Assembly: GCA_033060915.1 (NCBI GenBank)
Contig: CM065388.1
Span: 22,184,001 to 22,248,000, forward strand
Direction: 5' to 3'
Origin: Euryodendron excelsum
Taxonomy: Eukaryota > Streptophyta > Magnoliopsida > Ericales > Pentaphylacaceae
Length of the DNA: 64,000 bases
Shown here: one piece after another, positions 20,601 through 32,261 of the stretch
Position numbering within the stretch: position 1 is the stretch's first letter
Layout: each line of letters starts with the position of its first letter
The notes under the pieces: generated by a model
Database searches by the model: none
Seen by the model: only the letters and a program-made list of their open reading frames with translations
What the model was told of the DNA's origin: nothing
Position numbers and translations under genes: made by a program

Positions 20601-22970
20601 TGAATTTAGAATAAAGGATTGGAAATTAGAATTTGGAATTGAAAAGATTGGACTTTGATTTGGAAAGAAGAAAGATTTGGACTTGTTTTGGAAAGATTGA
20701 GATTTGGGAAACCTAGAATCTAGGAAAGATAATATTTAGGAAATACTCGAATTAGGAAAGTTCCGTTTTAGGAAAGTTTCATGTTAGGAAAGATTTCGAA
20801 TTAGAAAAGTTTCCTTTTAGGAAAGTTCTATTTTAGGAAAGTTTTAAAATAAGAAAGGTTTCATTTTAAGAAAGTTTTGAATTAGGATAGTTTTGAAATA
20901 AGAAAGTTTTGATTTAGGAAGGTTTTGAATTAGGAAAGTTTTGATTTAGGAAAGCTTAGAATTTAGAAAGTGTTTGAGTTTTAGAAATTCTTGAAGTTAG
21001 GTAAGGTTTGAGTTTAAGAAAGATTTTGAAAACTTAGATTTGGAAAGGGATGAAACTAGGAAGGAGTGAATTAGGAAAATTTTGGAAGCATGAAGTTTAA
21101 GGAAAGATTTAAAAGTTTAGGTTTAGGAAACTTATGGTTTAGGAAGGTAGGAAATTAGGAAAGAGTTGAATTAGGAAAAATTTAGATTAGGAAGGATTGA
21201 AATTCCTATTTCTTAAAACAAGGGATTAGATTTTGTTTCTAAAAGAGAAGGCTTGATTTTGTTTCCAAAAACAGAGGACTAGATCTAATTTCCAAAACGG
21301 GAAGATTGGATTATGTTTCCTAAAGGGAAGATAGGATTTGGTTTCCTAAAGAGAAAAATGGATTTGACAAGGATTTGGAAAGGGAGGTTTTAGAAACCCT
21401 AGATTCGGAAGACTATAGTTTTGACGTAGAAAAGAGGTTTTAGAAATATGTATAGTTTTGATATAGAAAATAAGAGGTTTTGAAAACCTAGATTTTGAGG
21501 CCAAAATAAGGGATTGGAAGTCATACTTTTGGGAAGGAAAATTAGTGTTTCCTAAACGTGGGTTCTATGATTTAACTTAGGCTCTAAGGAAAGAGTTTTT
21601 GGAAAGCGAGTTTTTAGAAAGGGAGATTTTTTGAAGGAAATCCTAGGTAGGAGTTTCTAGAAAGTAAATTTTGAAAAGAGAGAGTTTTTGGAAAGAAATC
21701 CTAGTGAGGAGTTTTTAGAAAGAGATTTTTGGGAAGAGTTGTTTAGGAAGGAAACTTAAGGAGCGTCTTTGGAGAGTGAACTTTGAGGAAAGCATTTTTG
21801 AAAAGGAGCTTTTAGGAAAGCTGTTTTTGGAAAGAGATTGTTGGAAAGGAGTTTTTGAAAAATAATTTTGGAAAGGAGATTGGAGAGCGTTTTCTAAGAA
21901 GGAAACCTAGGGAGTGTTTTTAGGAAAGGAATTTTGAAGAGGGTGTTTTGGAAAGGAGTTTAAAAAGGAGTTTTGAAAAATAGATTTTTGGAGGAAGTTT
22001 TTAGAAAATAATTTTGGAAAGAAGAGTTTTTTGGAAAGCATATTGAAAAAAAGGGTTTGGGAAAAGAGAGACTTTTGAAAAGAGAGTTTTTTGGGAAAGT
22101 ATGAAAATGTTTCACTTTCCTAAAGCAATTCTAACCATAAAAAGGTTAAAATCACTTTAAGAAAGTGGTTTTGAAAACAACAAGGAGTTGAAAATATAGA
22201 CCATATCGGTCGCTTTAAATGTAACACTTTCCTAAAGTAATCCTAACCATGGAAAGGCTAGAATCACCCTAGGATTGTGATTTTGAAAACAAGTTTTGAA
22301 AAAGAATATTTTGATGCAATTTTGAAAACAAGTTTAATGCAAGCTTTGAAAACGAGTTTGAAAACGATTTTGGAGAGATGCAAGATCATGATATGCACAA
22401 TGCAAATTTGGGGTCGTAAACATAAAACGTTAAGGCTTCACCACATAATCAAGGGGGCCGAACCCACGTGGTCTCCGGTTAGACTAAAAGAAAGCCCCCG
22501 ACACGGTGACCCTCCAATAGTCTAATCCTACACATGAATTAGGAATCCCCTTGTTTCAAGCATGCAAAGAAAGGGGGGAAGAAGATGGGGGATTAAAATA
22601 GAGAAAACCCAAGTGGGTTAGGAGGGAGAAGAGAGAGGGGGAAGTGCAGAAACTTAAATAAAAAACCTACCGTATGTCTCGTTTATTTTGCTTGGCTTTG
22701 TGCGCCTTGCTTTTCTTCTGTCTTCGTTTCACTTCAGTCTTCGAGGGCTTGTCTTTGATCTTCAAAGCTTGTAGTTGCAGCAATCCAAGTCCTCAATGGA
22801 GGGTTAAAGGCTAGTGTATAAGTGTATAGGAGTGTGTATGAGTGTATGGGAGGCTAGGGTTTGGAAAACCTAGAGAAGCTAGGGTTTAGGGAGGCCACGA
22901 GCTCTGTATATCGAATATTAGGATTTTCAGATTGAGTTTGCAGACCTCTTTCACCCTAGAAGAGGCTTTG

Positions 22971-22978
22971 TATTTATA
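22971..22978 (-). promoter_or_regulatory. TATA box of LTR C
   Basis: TATTTATA on plus, TATAAATA on the sense strand, in the same surroundings (ACAAAGCCTCTTC downstream) as the other copies. Confidence 0.75.
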
Positions 22979-24244
22979 GAGATGGGATAGACCTAGCACC
23001 TATTGTAGTGGCGCCAAGCCAAATTTCCTCTTGGGGCCACTAATAGTGGTGCCAGCCAGTTAGAAAATTTTTGAGGTTGGCAAGCAACGTCTCTTGGGAA
23101 GATTTGGGCGCCTATACTAGTGACTACCATGCAATTTTTAGCCTGGCTTCACTAAGAGTGACTCCGGAAAGTCCGAGAATGATTTAAGAGACTGGGAATG
23201 ACCCGGATGGCCGGGAAAAGGGCAGGAACACTTAGAATAGTGTCCCGAAGGTATTTGAGTTGAAAAATGAGGATAGGCTGTGTCGATAGGATTGATCGGG
23301 CCATTAGGGGCAAAACGGTCAATCAGGCCAAAAAGCTGCCGAGATGGACTCGAAACACCCTGGAAGAAGATTCGAGATTTGGAAACATTATTCAAAATGT
23401 TCCCAAAGGTTGACGGTTTGATACCCAGAGCCGGTGTGGTCAGAAAAGGCGACCGGCCCACTAGGGGCAAAACGGTCATTTTACACTGAGTTTGCCGAAA
23501 CTGACTCAGAATGATCCGAAAAGATAAAGAAAGGTTGGGAATACTGTAGGAGGCATTCTCGGGAAGTTACCAGTTTGATACCCAAGGCCGGTGTGGTTCC
23601 TGGGGCATTCGGATGCCTAGGGGCAAAAAAGTCTCGGAATTGACCCGAAATCGACTGGAGGGCACCTAATCATGCCAGATCATCTCTGGGACGATCTAGA
23701 AGGGTGGACTTATCATTTTGAGGACTTAGGTGTGCTCTCGAGAAACATGCCAAAAAATGGCCCTAGGGGTAGTTTGGTCATTTTTCACCGGAGTAGGCTA
23801 GCAGGCACTGGTGTTGACCTGGGTTTTGAGTGTTTCCGCCACTCTGACGACAGTCTCTTGATACAGGGGTTTGTTGGCAATTCCCTATGTCGACCTGTTT
23901 ACGAGTATTTCCGCTACTTTGACGGTTGCGATGTTTGCGAGTATTTTCGCTACTCTGACAGTTCGCGATCATTCCCGAGACTGCCTGATCTCGGGAAGCT
24001 GCTAAAGGGACTTCGCGCCTGAGAATCAACTTTCTCGAAAAGCATGCCTAAACACACATTTCTGCATTAGCGGGCTAGCAGGCGCCAAAGGTGGACTATT
24101 CTACCATCTAGGGGACTTCGGGTCTCGTCCCGATCGACAAGTTTAAAGGGACTTACCATTCTGAAGAAATTTTCTTCGAAAAACATGCTGGATTAGATGG
24201 AATTACCCTCTCGAGGAATCAACTGTCTCGAGAGAGGGATTGGA

Positions 24245-24505
24245 AATGGAAATGGAATTGGAAAGGGGACTTACAATCTTCGGAAAGACATGCTTGATTT
24301 GGAATTGGAAAGGGGACTTACCGTCTCCTGAAAGACGTGCCTAATTTGGGATTGGAAAGGGGACTTACCATCTTTGGAAAGATGCGCCTAATTTGGAATT
24401 GGAAAGGGGACTTACCGTCTTTGAAAAGACGCGCCTGATTTGGAATTGGGAAAGGGGACTTACCATCTTCGGAAAGACGTGCCTGATTTGGAATTGGAAA
24501 GGATA
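24245..24505 (-). repeat. 47-bp tandem array in U3 of LTR C
   Basis: Five units with the anchor CTTACM(A/G)TCT at 24,270, 24,317, 24,364, 24,411 and 24,459, spacing 47, 47, 47 and 48. Each unit holds a short inverted repeat (such as CGTCTTTGAAAAGACG) next to the reverse complement of GGTAAGTCC. Copies A, B, D and E have a single such cassette. Confidence 0.93.
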
Positions 24506-25489
24506 ATGCCCCTAAGGGCATTTTGGTCATTTTCTCTCTATTTGGGCCTGGTGGGCCCGCAAAGCGATGGATAGATGGGATTAGACTTAGAGAGTTGATT
24601 TCAATTAAAATACATCCATACTGACTTGAGTACAAGTCTGAACGGACCGTAGACTGTCGAGCGATCAAAAATGGGTGCTTACAACGACCTTTTTCAAACT
24701 TCCAATTCCATAACTTTTTTTCAAACTTCCAATTCCATAACCTTTTTCAAACTTCCAATTTCATGATCCATTTCAAGTTTCTAATTCAAAAATCTATTTT
24801 TAAATCTCCGTTTTCAATCTCTAAAACTTTCTTTCCAATTTCAAATTAAGTTTTCTTTTCAAATCTATTTTCAAGATTAAATCTATCTCTTCAAATCTTC
24901 TTTCAAAATCAAATCTTTCTTTTCAAATCTATTTCTAAAATCGAATTCTTCTTCTTGCACTTGCACATCATGCGTCATGATAAATTTCTTACTAAAAATT
25001 CTTTTCTAAAGTAGATAGTTTCGGACATTTGTTAATCGAAGACTCTAATGAGTGAACCTAGGGTGAATAGACATGTAGGTACCACAAGGGTGATGGCTTA
25101 GTGCGTCTTCCATATACGTAACCAACCTCCAAACCTAGATCACTGTTTTCAAAGACCAAATGGAGTTATTTTCAAAAAGGGCTTAAATTTTTCCAAAGGT
25201 TGCCAAACAACCAGTTTTCTTAAAAACCCTCTCTTGAGGAAGTTTTTCAAAACTTTTTTCAAAAACCCTAAGTGTGATCTTCGAACTGTGCTTAGTTTTT
25301 AGGTGACCTAATTCACCTTAATCAAGTTAAGTGGCGACTCCAAATGTTTTTCAAAAGCCCTTATTCAAATCAATTTTCAATTCAAACCTAGTTGCACTCG
25401 TCCTTCTAGAAGGATGAGTTCTAACGAGAGAGTACTGTGTTTTTCTCACTTGTCTTTTTCGGGTGCAAAAAATTGGGGCGCACACCTGT

Positions 25490-26164
25490 AACTAATACAA
25501 AGTCATACAAGACTTCTTAATGCATTTTTGCTTATGATCATATCAAAAACCAATATTAACACGATTGCCCAGGCTATGAGCAACAAATCATGAGCGTAAT
25601 GTCAAATGATCTTTCCTTAGCCACTTATGTCAATCCATCTAAACTTAACTGCTTTCCTAGACAAGCTCCGCTGGATCGTATTCCTCATAACCCTTGGATA
25701 ACATGCTAAAGTAGCAACATCAAGCTTCAAATTCATGACATAGTGCTAAGTCTCAAAGGGTGTAGACTTAGACTTAAAGTCCATGGGGCTCACACAGTAA
25801 CAAAGCAGGGATCTATTCTGTCACTCCCACAATGGTCGTCTTACAGCACATACAGTATGATATGTATGCTATGATGGAGCTCCCACTCAAGGTCTATCAC
25901 ACTCTAACACAATATCTTAGTCTAGTCGCTCTTACCAGCGCCTAACTTGAGCTTCTCAAGAATCTCACGCCGGCTTTTTACAGGCTTTATAGAGGTGTGG
26001 ATAACTCCATGTTCAACTTATACAGTCTTATATTAGCTCTTACTAAGGCGACAGATAAATAAACATCAACCCTTTCTTGCTTTTTACACTCCAAGGAGAT
26101 CACATTATCATGGTACTTATGTGATTGTTTAGTGTCTCATCCTACTCGCTATCTCAGCGCCTAG
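25490..26164. other. Host repeat DNA right of LTR D (part Q2), unit I
   Basis: Continuation of Q1 across the D insertion. It includes CCATGGGGCTCACACAGTAAC (split motif near 25,779) and CAAAGCAGGGATCTATTCTG near 25,802. No ORF is supported. Likely retrotransposon leader or LTR DNA, family not identified. It ends abruptly at LTR F1; the counterpart is 49,550-50,229. Confidence 0.5.
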
Positions 26165-29100
26165 TGTCGTGCCCAAATTTTTTGCACTTGAGGAATACAC
26201 ACACAAGCGGAAAAAATATTGTACTATCTTGTTAGAACACATCCTCCTAGAAGAATGAGTACGACTAGATTTGAATTGAAAATAGATTTGAATAAAGGGC
26301 TTTTGGAAAACAATTTAGAGTCGCCACCTAACTTAATTAAGGTGAGTTAGGTCACCTAAAAACTATGCAAAATCCAAAGACTACACTTAGGGTTTTTGAA
26401 AACGATTTTGAAAAGACCTCCTCAAGAGAGGGTTTTTAAGAAAATAGGTTGTTTAGCATCCTTTGAAAAATATGTAAAGCTCTTTTTTGAAAATAACTCT
26501 ATTTTGGTCTTTCGAAAACAAAGATCTAAGTTCGGAGGTTGGTTACGTGTAGGGAAGACACACTAAGCCATCACCCTACCCCGCCCTTATGGTACCTACA
26601 TGTCTATTCACCCTATATTCACCCATTAGAGTCTCCAATTAATCTATGTCCAAAACAATCCACTTTGAAAATAATTTTTAGAAAGAAATTGATATGATGC
26701 ATGATATGCAAGTGCAAGAAAAAAGAGTTTGAAAATAGATTTAGAAATAAATTTGAAAATAACTTAATTTGATTTTAAAAGAGTTTTGAAAAGATAGATC
26801 TGATTTCGAAAGAAAGTTTTGGAGATTGGAAATAGAAATTTGGAATTGGAAGTTTGAAATAGATCATGGAATTGGAAGTTGGAAAAAAAGGTTGTGGAAT
26901 TGGAGATTTGAAAAAGGTTGTGACCGCACCCATAAGAGTTGCCTACGTATCCTTTTTGAGGAATCAAATTAGTCGCAGTTCGGACAAGAGTCCGATAGAA
27001 AATAGGAGGTTTTGATTTGAAAAAAAAAATTTGAATTTGGAATTCGAATTGGAAGATTAGGAAATCAGGATTGAATTTAGACCTAGGATTAAACTTGAAA
27101 AAGGATTTCACCCATGGAAGAAAACTTAGACTAGATTTGGAAAGATAGAGGTTTAAGAAATTTAGACTTAGGAAAGATAAGATTTAGGAAAAACTTGAGA
27201 TTTAGAAAGATTTGACTCGAACATTGGACTTGGAAAATTATGGAAAGATTGGATTTAGGAAATATTAGAATTTGAAAAGTTTCATTTTAGGAAAGTTTCG
27301 ATTTGGGAATGTTTTGAAATACGAAAATTTTGATTTAAGAAATATTTGAAAGTTAGAAAGTTTTGACTTAAGAAAGCTTTGACTTAAGGAAGGTTTCATT
27401 TTTAGAAAGTTTTGACTTAAGGAAGTTTTGAATTTGGAATGTTTTGAAATAAGTAAGTTTTGAATTTAAAAAGATTTAAAATTTGAGTTTTAGAAAGACT
27501 TGAGATTAGGAAAGGTTTGAGTTTAAGAAAGATTTGAAAACTTAGATTTAGAAAGTTTAAATTTAGAAAGGTGTGGAATTAGAAAAGATTTGGAAGTTTA
27601 AAGTTTAAGAAAAGATTTAAATGTTTAAATTTTGAAAACTTAAGGTTTAGGAAAGTATGAGATTAGGAAGGAGTGGATTAGGAAAGGTTTAGACTAGGAA
27701 GGATTGAGATTCCTATTTCCTAAAACAAGAGATTGGATTTTGTTTCTAAAAGAGGTGTTTTGATTTTTGTTTCCAAAAACGGCGGATTGGATTTAGTTTC
27801 CTAAATGGGAGATTGGATTTGGTTTCCTAAAGGGAAGATTGGATTTGGCATGGATTTGGAAAGTGAAGTTTTTATAAACCCTAGATTTGGAAATCTATAG
27901 TTTTGATGTAGAAAATAGGTTTTGGAAACCTAAGATTTAGATATAAAGAAGGAGATTTTAGAAATCTAGGTTTAGAGGCAAGAGTGGAAATCATGTTTTG
28001 AGAAAGGAAATTAGGGTTTCCTAATCGTTGGCTCTACGGCTTGACTTGAGCTTAAATAAAAGAGATTTTTAGAAAGTGAGTTTTTAGAAAGGGGGATTTT
28101 AGGAAGGAAATCCAACAGATGAGTTTTTAGAAAGTGAATTGTGAAAAGAAAGTTTTTCGAAAGGGATTTTGGAAAGTAAAACTTTGAGAGAGTTTTTGGA
28201 AAGAGAGGTTTTGGAATGAGATTTTAAAAAGGAGTTTTTAGAAATCGAATTTTGAAAAGAGAGTTTTCGGAAATGGATTTTTGGAAAGAGTTTCTCTAGG
28301 AAGGAGAGCTAGGGAGCGTTTTTAGAAAGTGAATTTTGAAGAGAGCATTTTGGAAAGGAGTTTTTAGGAAAGTGGGTTTTATGAAGGGAAGTTTTAGAAA
28401 ACAACTTTGGAAAGGAATTTTGTAAAAGAGATTGAAAAGAATTTTTAGAAAGTGTATTGCAAAAAAGAGATTTTTTAGAAAGAGAGATTTGAAAAGAGAG
28501 TTTTTAGAAAGTATATAAAATATCTCACTTTCCTAAAATGATTCTAACCATAAGAAGGTTAGAACCACTCTAAGATAGTGGTTTTGAAAACAACAAGAAT
28601 TTGAAAATATGGACCATATTGGTCAGTTTAAATGTATCACTTCCTAAAGTAACCCTAATCATGAAAAAGCTAGAATCACCTTAAGATTGTGATTTTGAAA
28701 ACAAGTTTTTAAAAAGAAAATTTCAATATAAACTTTGAGAAGGATTTTAATGCAAGTTTTGAAAACAAGTTTGAAAACGGATTTTGGAGAGATACATGAT
28801 CATGATATGCACAATGCAAGTTGGGGTCGTGAACATACAAGGTTAAGGTTTCACCACATAATCAAGAAGGCCGAACCCACGTGGTCTCTGGTTAGACTAA
28901 GAGAAAGCCTCCAACACGGTGACCTCCAATAGCCTAATCCTACACGTGGACTGGGAAGTCTCTTGTTTCAAGCATACAAGAAAGGAGGGGGAAGAAAATG
29001 GGGGATTAAAATAGAAGAAAACTCAAGTGGGTTCAGAGAGAGAAGAGAGAGGGGAAAGATGCGTAAACTTAAATAGAGAGCCTACCTTATGTCTTCTTTA

Positions 29101-29411
29101 TTTTGCTTTGCTTTGCGTGCTTTATTTTTCTTACTTTTCTTGCTTTGCTTTGGTCTTCACTTCAGTCTTCGTCTTGATCTTCGAGAGCTTCGGGTTGCAG
29201 CACTTCAATTCTTCAATGGAGGCTTTGGAGGCTAGTGTATGATTGTATATGAATGTATGGGAGTATATGAGAGCTAGGTTTTGTGTATGGAGGCTAGGGT
29301 TTGGAAAACCTAAAGAAAACTAGGGTTTAGGGAGGCTATAAGCTCTGTATATTGAAGAGTAGGGTTTTTAGACTGAGTTTGCGGACCTCTTTCACACTGG
29401 AAGAGGCTTTG

Positions 29412-29419
29412 TATTTATA
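29412..29419 (-). promoter_or_regulatory. TATA box of LTR F1
   Basis: TATTTATA on plus, collinear with the other copies. Confidence 0.72.
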
Positions 29420-29511
29420 GAGAGAAGAACAACTTGGCGCCTGTTGTAGTAGCATCCGGCCAAAGAACACATTAGCGCCACTAGGAGTGGTGCCAGGCCA
29501 ATATTTGGCTT

Positions 29512-29532
29512 GGCGCCACTGCTAGTGGCGCC
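29512..29532 (-). promoter_or_regulatory. Promoter-proximal palindrome in LTR F1
   Basis: GGCGCCACT, three bases, AGTGGCGCC: a perfect 9-bp inverted repeat about 95 bp upstream of the TATA box on the sense strand. Similar imperfect palindromes repeat two or three times at this place in every copy. Confidence 0.7.
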
Positions 29533-31018
29533 AGCCACTTATGAAAGCTTTTAAGTCGGTAAGCAACGTATCTTCAGAAGATTTGGGCGCCTGTACCAGT
29601 GACTACCATGTAATTTTTAGCTTGGCTTCACTAGGAGTGACTCCGGAAGGTCCGGGATTGATTTGAAGGGCCGGGAATGACCCAGAAGGCCAGAAAGGGA
29701 CAGGAACCCTTATAATAGGGTCCCAGGAGTAACGGACTTGAAGAATGATGTCAAGATGTGTTGGAAGGGTTAGCCAGGCCATTAGGGGCAAAACGGTCAA
29801 CCGGGTAGAAAAGCTGTCAGGATGGACTTAGAATGTCCCAAAAGAAGACTTGAGGTTTGGAAACATTATTTAGAATGTTCCCAAAGGTTACTGGTTTGAT
29901 ATCCAGAGCCGGTGTGGTTGGAAAAGGCGACCGGCCCATTAGGGGCAAAACGGTCATTTTGCACCGAGTTTGCCAGAATTGACTCGGAATGATCCGAAAA
30001 GATAATGCAAGGTCAAGAATACTATAAAAAGCATTCACGGGAGGTTACCGGTTTAATACCTAAAGCCGATGAGGTTCTCGGGGAGCTCGGATGCCTAGGG
30101 GCAAAATAGTCATCTTGACCGAAAAGTCTCAGAATTGGCCTGAAACTAACTAAAAGGCACCTAATCATGCTGGATTGCCTTTAAGGCAACCTTGGAAAGG
30201 TGGACTTACTAATCTGAAGACTTAGGTACTTTCTCGAGAAACATGCCAAAAATGGCCCTAGGAGCAGTTTGGTCATTTTTTTCCAAAGTGGGCTAGTAGG
30301 CACCGGTGTTGAGCTGGGTTTTGAGTGTTTCCGTCGCTCTGATGGTGGTCCCATGACATAGGGGGTTTGTTGGCGATTCCCAATGTCGACCTGTTTACGA
30401 GTGTTTTTGTCAATCTAATGGTTGCAATATTTGTGAGTGTTTCAATCACCCATGATAGTGTGCATTCATTCCAAAGACTGCCTGATCTCGAAAAGCTATT
30501 GGATGGTCTTATCATCTAGGGGCCTTAGGTACTTTTCTAATCGACGTGCCGGATAACGGACATTCTACATTGGCGGGCTAGCAGGCACCAAAAGTAAACC
30601 GTTCTACCATATAGGGGATTAGGGTTCCATCCCGGTCAACAAGTTTGAAAGAACTTACCGTTCCAATGAGTTTTCTAGAAAAAATGCATCGTTCTAGATG
30701 GACTTATCGTTTAAGGGATTAACTTTCTCGAAAGACATGCTTGATTGAGTTTGATTGGTCTAGATTGGAATTGAAATTTGAGATTGAAATAGGGAATTAT
30801 TGTCTTTAGGAAGACGTGCCAACTAAAATTGGACCGAGCAATGCCCTAAAGGCATTTTGGTCATTTACCTCTATTGGGCCTCGCAAGCCCATGAAGCAGT
30901 TTATTGACTAGATTGAGTCCGGAAGGCCGGTTTAGGCTTGAATGTGTCTGTGTCGGTTTGCATATGAGTCCGGTCGGGCCGGAGATTGCCGAACAGGTAA
31001 ATATGGGTTGCTTATAGT

Positions 31019-31560
31019 AAGTAGTTCTATAAGCCCAGAGTGTATCCACTAACCTTAAAGACCAGTCATTACGGTTAGGATTAACAGTTTTCAGAAGACT
31101 GTACTTAATCTCTCAATTAGCTAACTCAACTTGGCCACTAGTTTGGTAATGATAAGGTGTACTAACCTTGTGAACGACCACATACTTTCGCATTAACATT
31201 CCAACGGGTTTATTACAAAAGTGAGTGCCACCATCACTAATGGCAGCACGAGGCATATCAAAGCAAGAAAAGATATTCTCCTTTAAGAACTTTACCACAA
31301 CGCAGTGATCATTAGTACGAGAAGCAACGACCTCCACCCATTTTGACACATAGTCAATGGCCACAAGAATGTAAAGGAATCCGAATGAACTAGGAAACGG
31401 TCCCATGAAATCAATACCCCAACAATCAAATATCTCAACTATAATAATGGGGTTGAGGGGCATAATATGCCTTCTAGTAAGACTTCCTCGTCGTTGACAC
31501 CTATCGCAAGATGTGTAAAAAGTGTGAACATCACAAAACATGATGGCTAATATAAGTCAG
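31019..31560 (-). pseudogene. Athila-like gypsy integrase, unit II side of F1
   Basis: Integrase would insert element cDNA into the genome. On the minus strand a zinc-finger remnant CDRCQRRG is followed by the catalytic core with the expected acidic triad contexts: WGIDFMGPF (first Asp), [10 protein letters not shown] (second Asp) and TSGQVELAN (Glu). The main frame is 31,113-31,541. It ends at a stop right after GQVELAN, continues shifted as [10 protein letters not shown], and is cut by LTR F1 at 31,018, so the C-terminal chromatin-binding part is missing. Frameshifts separate the zinc finger from upstream sequence. A long A-run on the coding strand (T-run at 31,581-31,594) lies just upstream. 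Confidence 0.9.
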
Positions 31561-32261
31561 ATTGCAGAATCTTTACAACTGTTTTTTTTTTTTTAACTAA
31601 AATGCCCACCATAAGCATAGGAGTCACAGAATTCTATGACAAATCAAAACTCATTATTGGGGATACACCGACGAATTATCTGATCAAGACAATACTTGAA
31701 CAAGTACGGATCATTCTAGAAGAAATACCTCACATTCTGAAGAATTTTTGTTTATCTAAATAAGACTAGTGTGACGGTATCTTGCCAATAGCCAAAAAGT
31801 TGGCTATATTAGCGAACCATGGAAGAGTTGCTTAAGAAAGTGCTTGGATTTGGAAAAGATGCTCATACAGAAATAACTCATTGATAGGGAGAGTATCTTT
31901 TGCTTCCCTATCAATCGGGAGCCATGACAAATGATCAGCAACTACATTCTCTACCCCTTTCTTGTCTCAAATTTCAATGTAAAACTCTTGTAACAAAAGA
32001 ATCCAGTGGATGACGTGTGGCTTTGCATCAGCCTTGGTAATCAAGTACTTTAGCGCAAAATGGTCAATATATATGATGACTAATGACCCCACCAAGTACG
32101 ACAAAATTTTATCTAATGCAAAAACAACAGTAAGGAGTCCCTTTTCAGTAGTGGTATAGTTGAACTAGGCTACATTCAAGGTTTTGCTTACATAATAGAT
32201 AACATAGGGTTTCTTATCCACTATTTACCCTAAAACTGCACTTGCAGCATAATCACTAGCA
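31561..32261 (-). pseudogene. Gypsy RNase H and linker, heavily decayed
   Basis: Collinear with 55,621-56,314, where RNase H is better preserved. Here readings such as [11 protein letters not shown] (about 32,025-32,060) and LLAVVFALDK-like sequence can be followed only by changing frame. The catalytic TDHSAL has become IDHFAL. RNase H would remove the RNA template during reverse transcription. No function remains. Confidence 0.75.

Larger units (their letters stand above)
19722..24683 (-). mobile_element. Giant solo LTR, copy C, nested in D (4.96 kb)
   Basis: Minus-strand member of the family: the plus strand reads TGTCGCGCCC...GGGTGCTTACA, flanked by perfect ACGAC duplications (19,717-19,721 and 24,684-24,688). 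Removing C and one ACGAC restores the sequence found uninterrupted in E around 48,740-48,760. It is absent from unit II, so it inserted after the amplification. Read on its own strand it has a 47-bp array in U3 (24,245-24,505), three ~156-bp repeats (anchors 23,620, 23,464, 23,307), the TATA box at 22,971-22,978 and a G-poor tract (C-poor on plus, about 20,220-22,340). An uninterrupted 113-codon frame lies in U3 at 23,138-23,479. No gag or pol. Confidence 0.93.
15711..25484 (+). mobile_element. Giant solo LTR, copy D, split by nested LTR C
   Basis: Plus-strand LTR of the A-H family, about 4.8 kb after removing C and one copy of its target site. The left end is TATAAGCACCCC (TG to TA), the right end ...GGGGCGCACA. 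The right flank CCTGT (25,485-25,489) matches both flanks of E; the left flank has decayed to TCTAT. It contains U3 cassettes, ~156-bp repeats, TATA at 17,238, C12 at 17,645, a G-poor tract, and, after the nested element, the conserved 3' motifs (GGTGATGGCTTAGTGCG near 25,090, GTGGCGACTCC near 25,331). The orthologous insertion E shows it predates the amplification. Confidence 0.88.
26165..31018 (-). mobile_element. Giant LTR, copy F1, without matching target duplication
   Basis: Minus-strand family member, 4.85 kb: the plus strand starts TGTCGTGCCC and ends GGGTTGCTTATA (sense start TATAAGC, G to A in the second base). The left flank CCTAG belongs to Q2 host DNA; the right flank GTAAG belongs to gypsy integrase, cut just after the AYRTTY motif. 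The two flanks do not match, and F2 shows the same junctions. F therefore looks like a recombinant between two insertions rather than a simple one. TATA box at 29,412, G-poor tract reversed (about 26,640-28,800), palindromic GGCGCC block at about 29,430-29,545. Confidence 0.85.
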
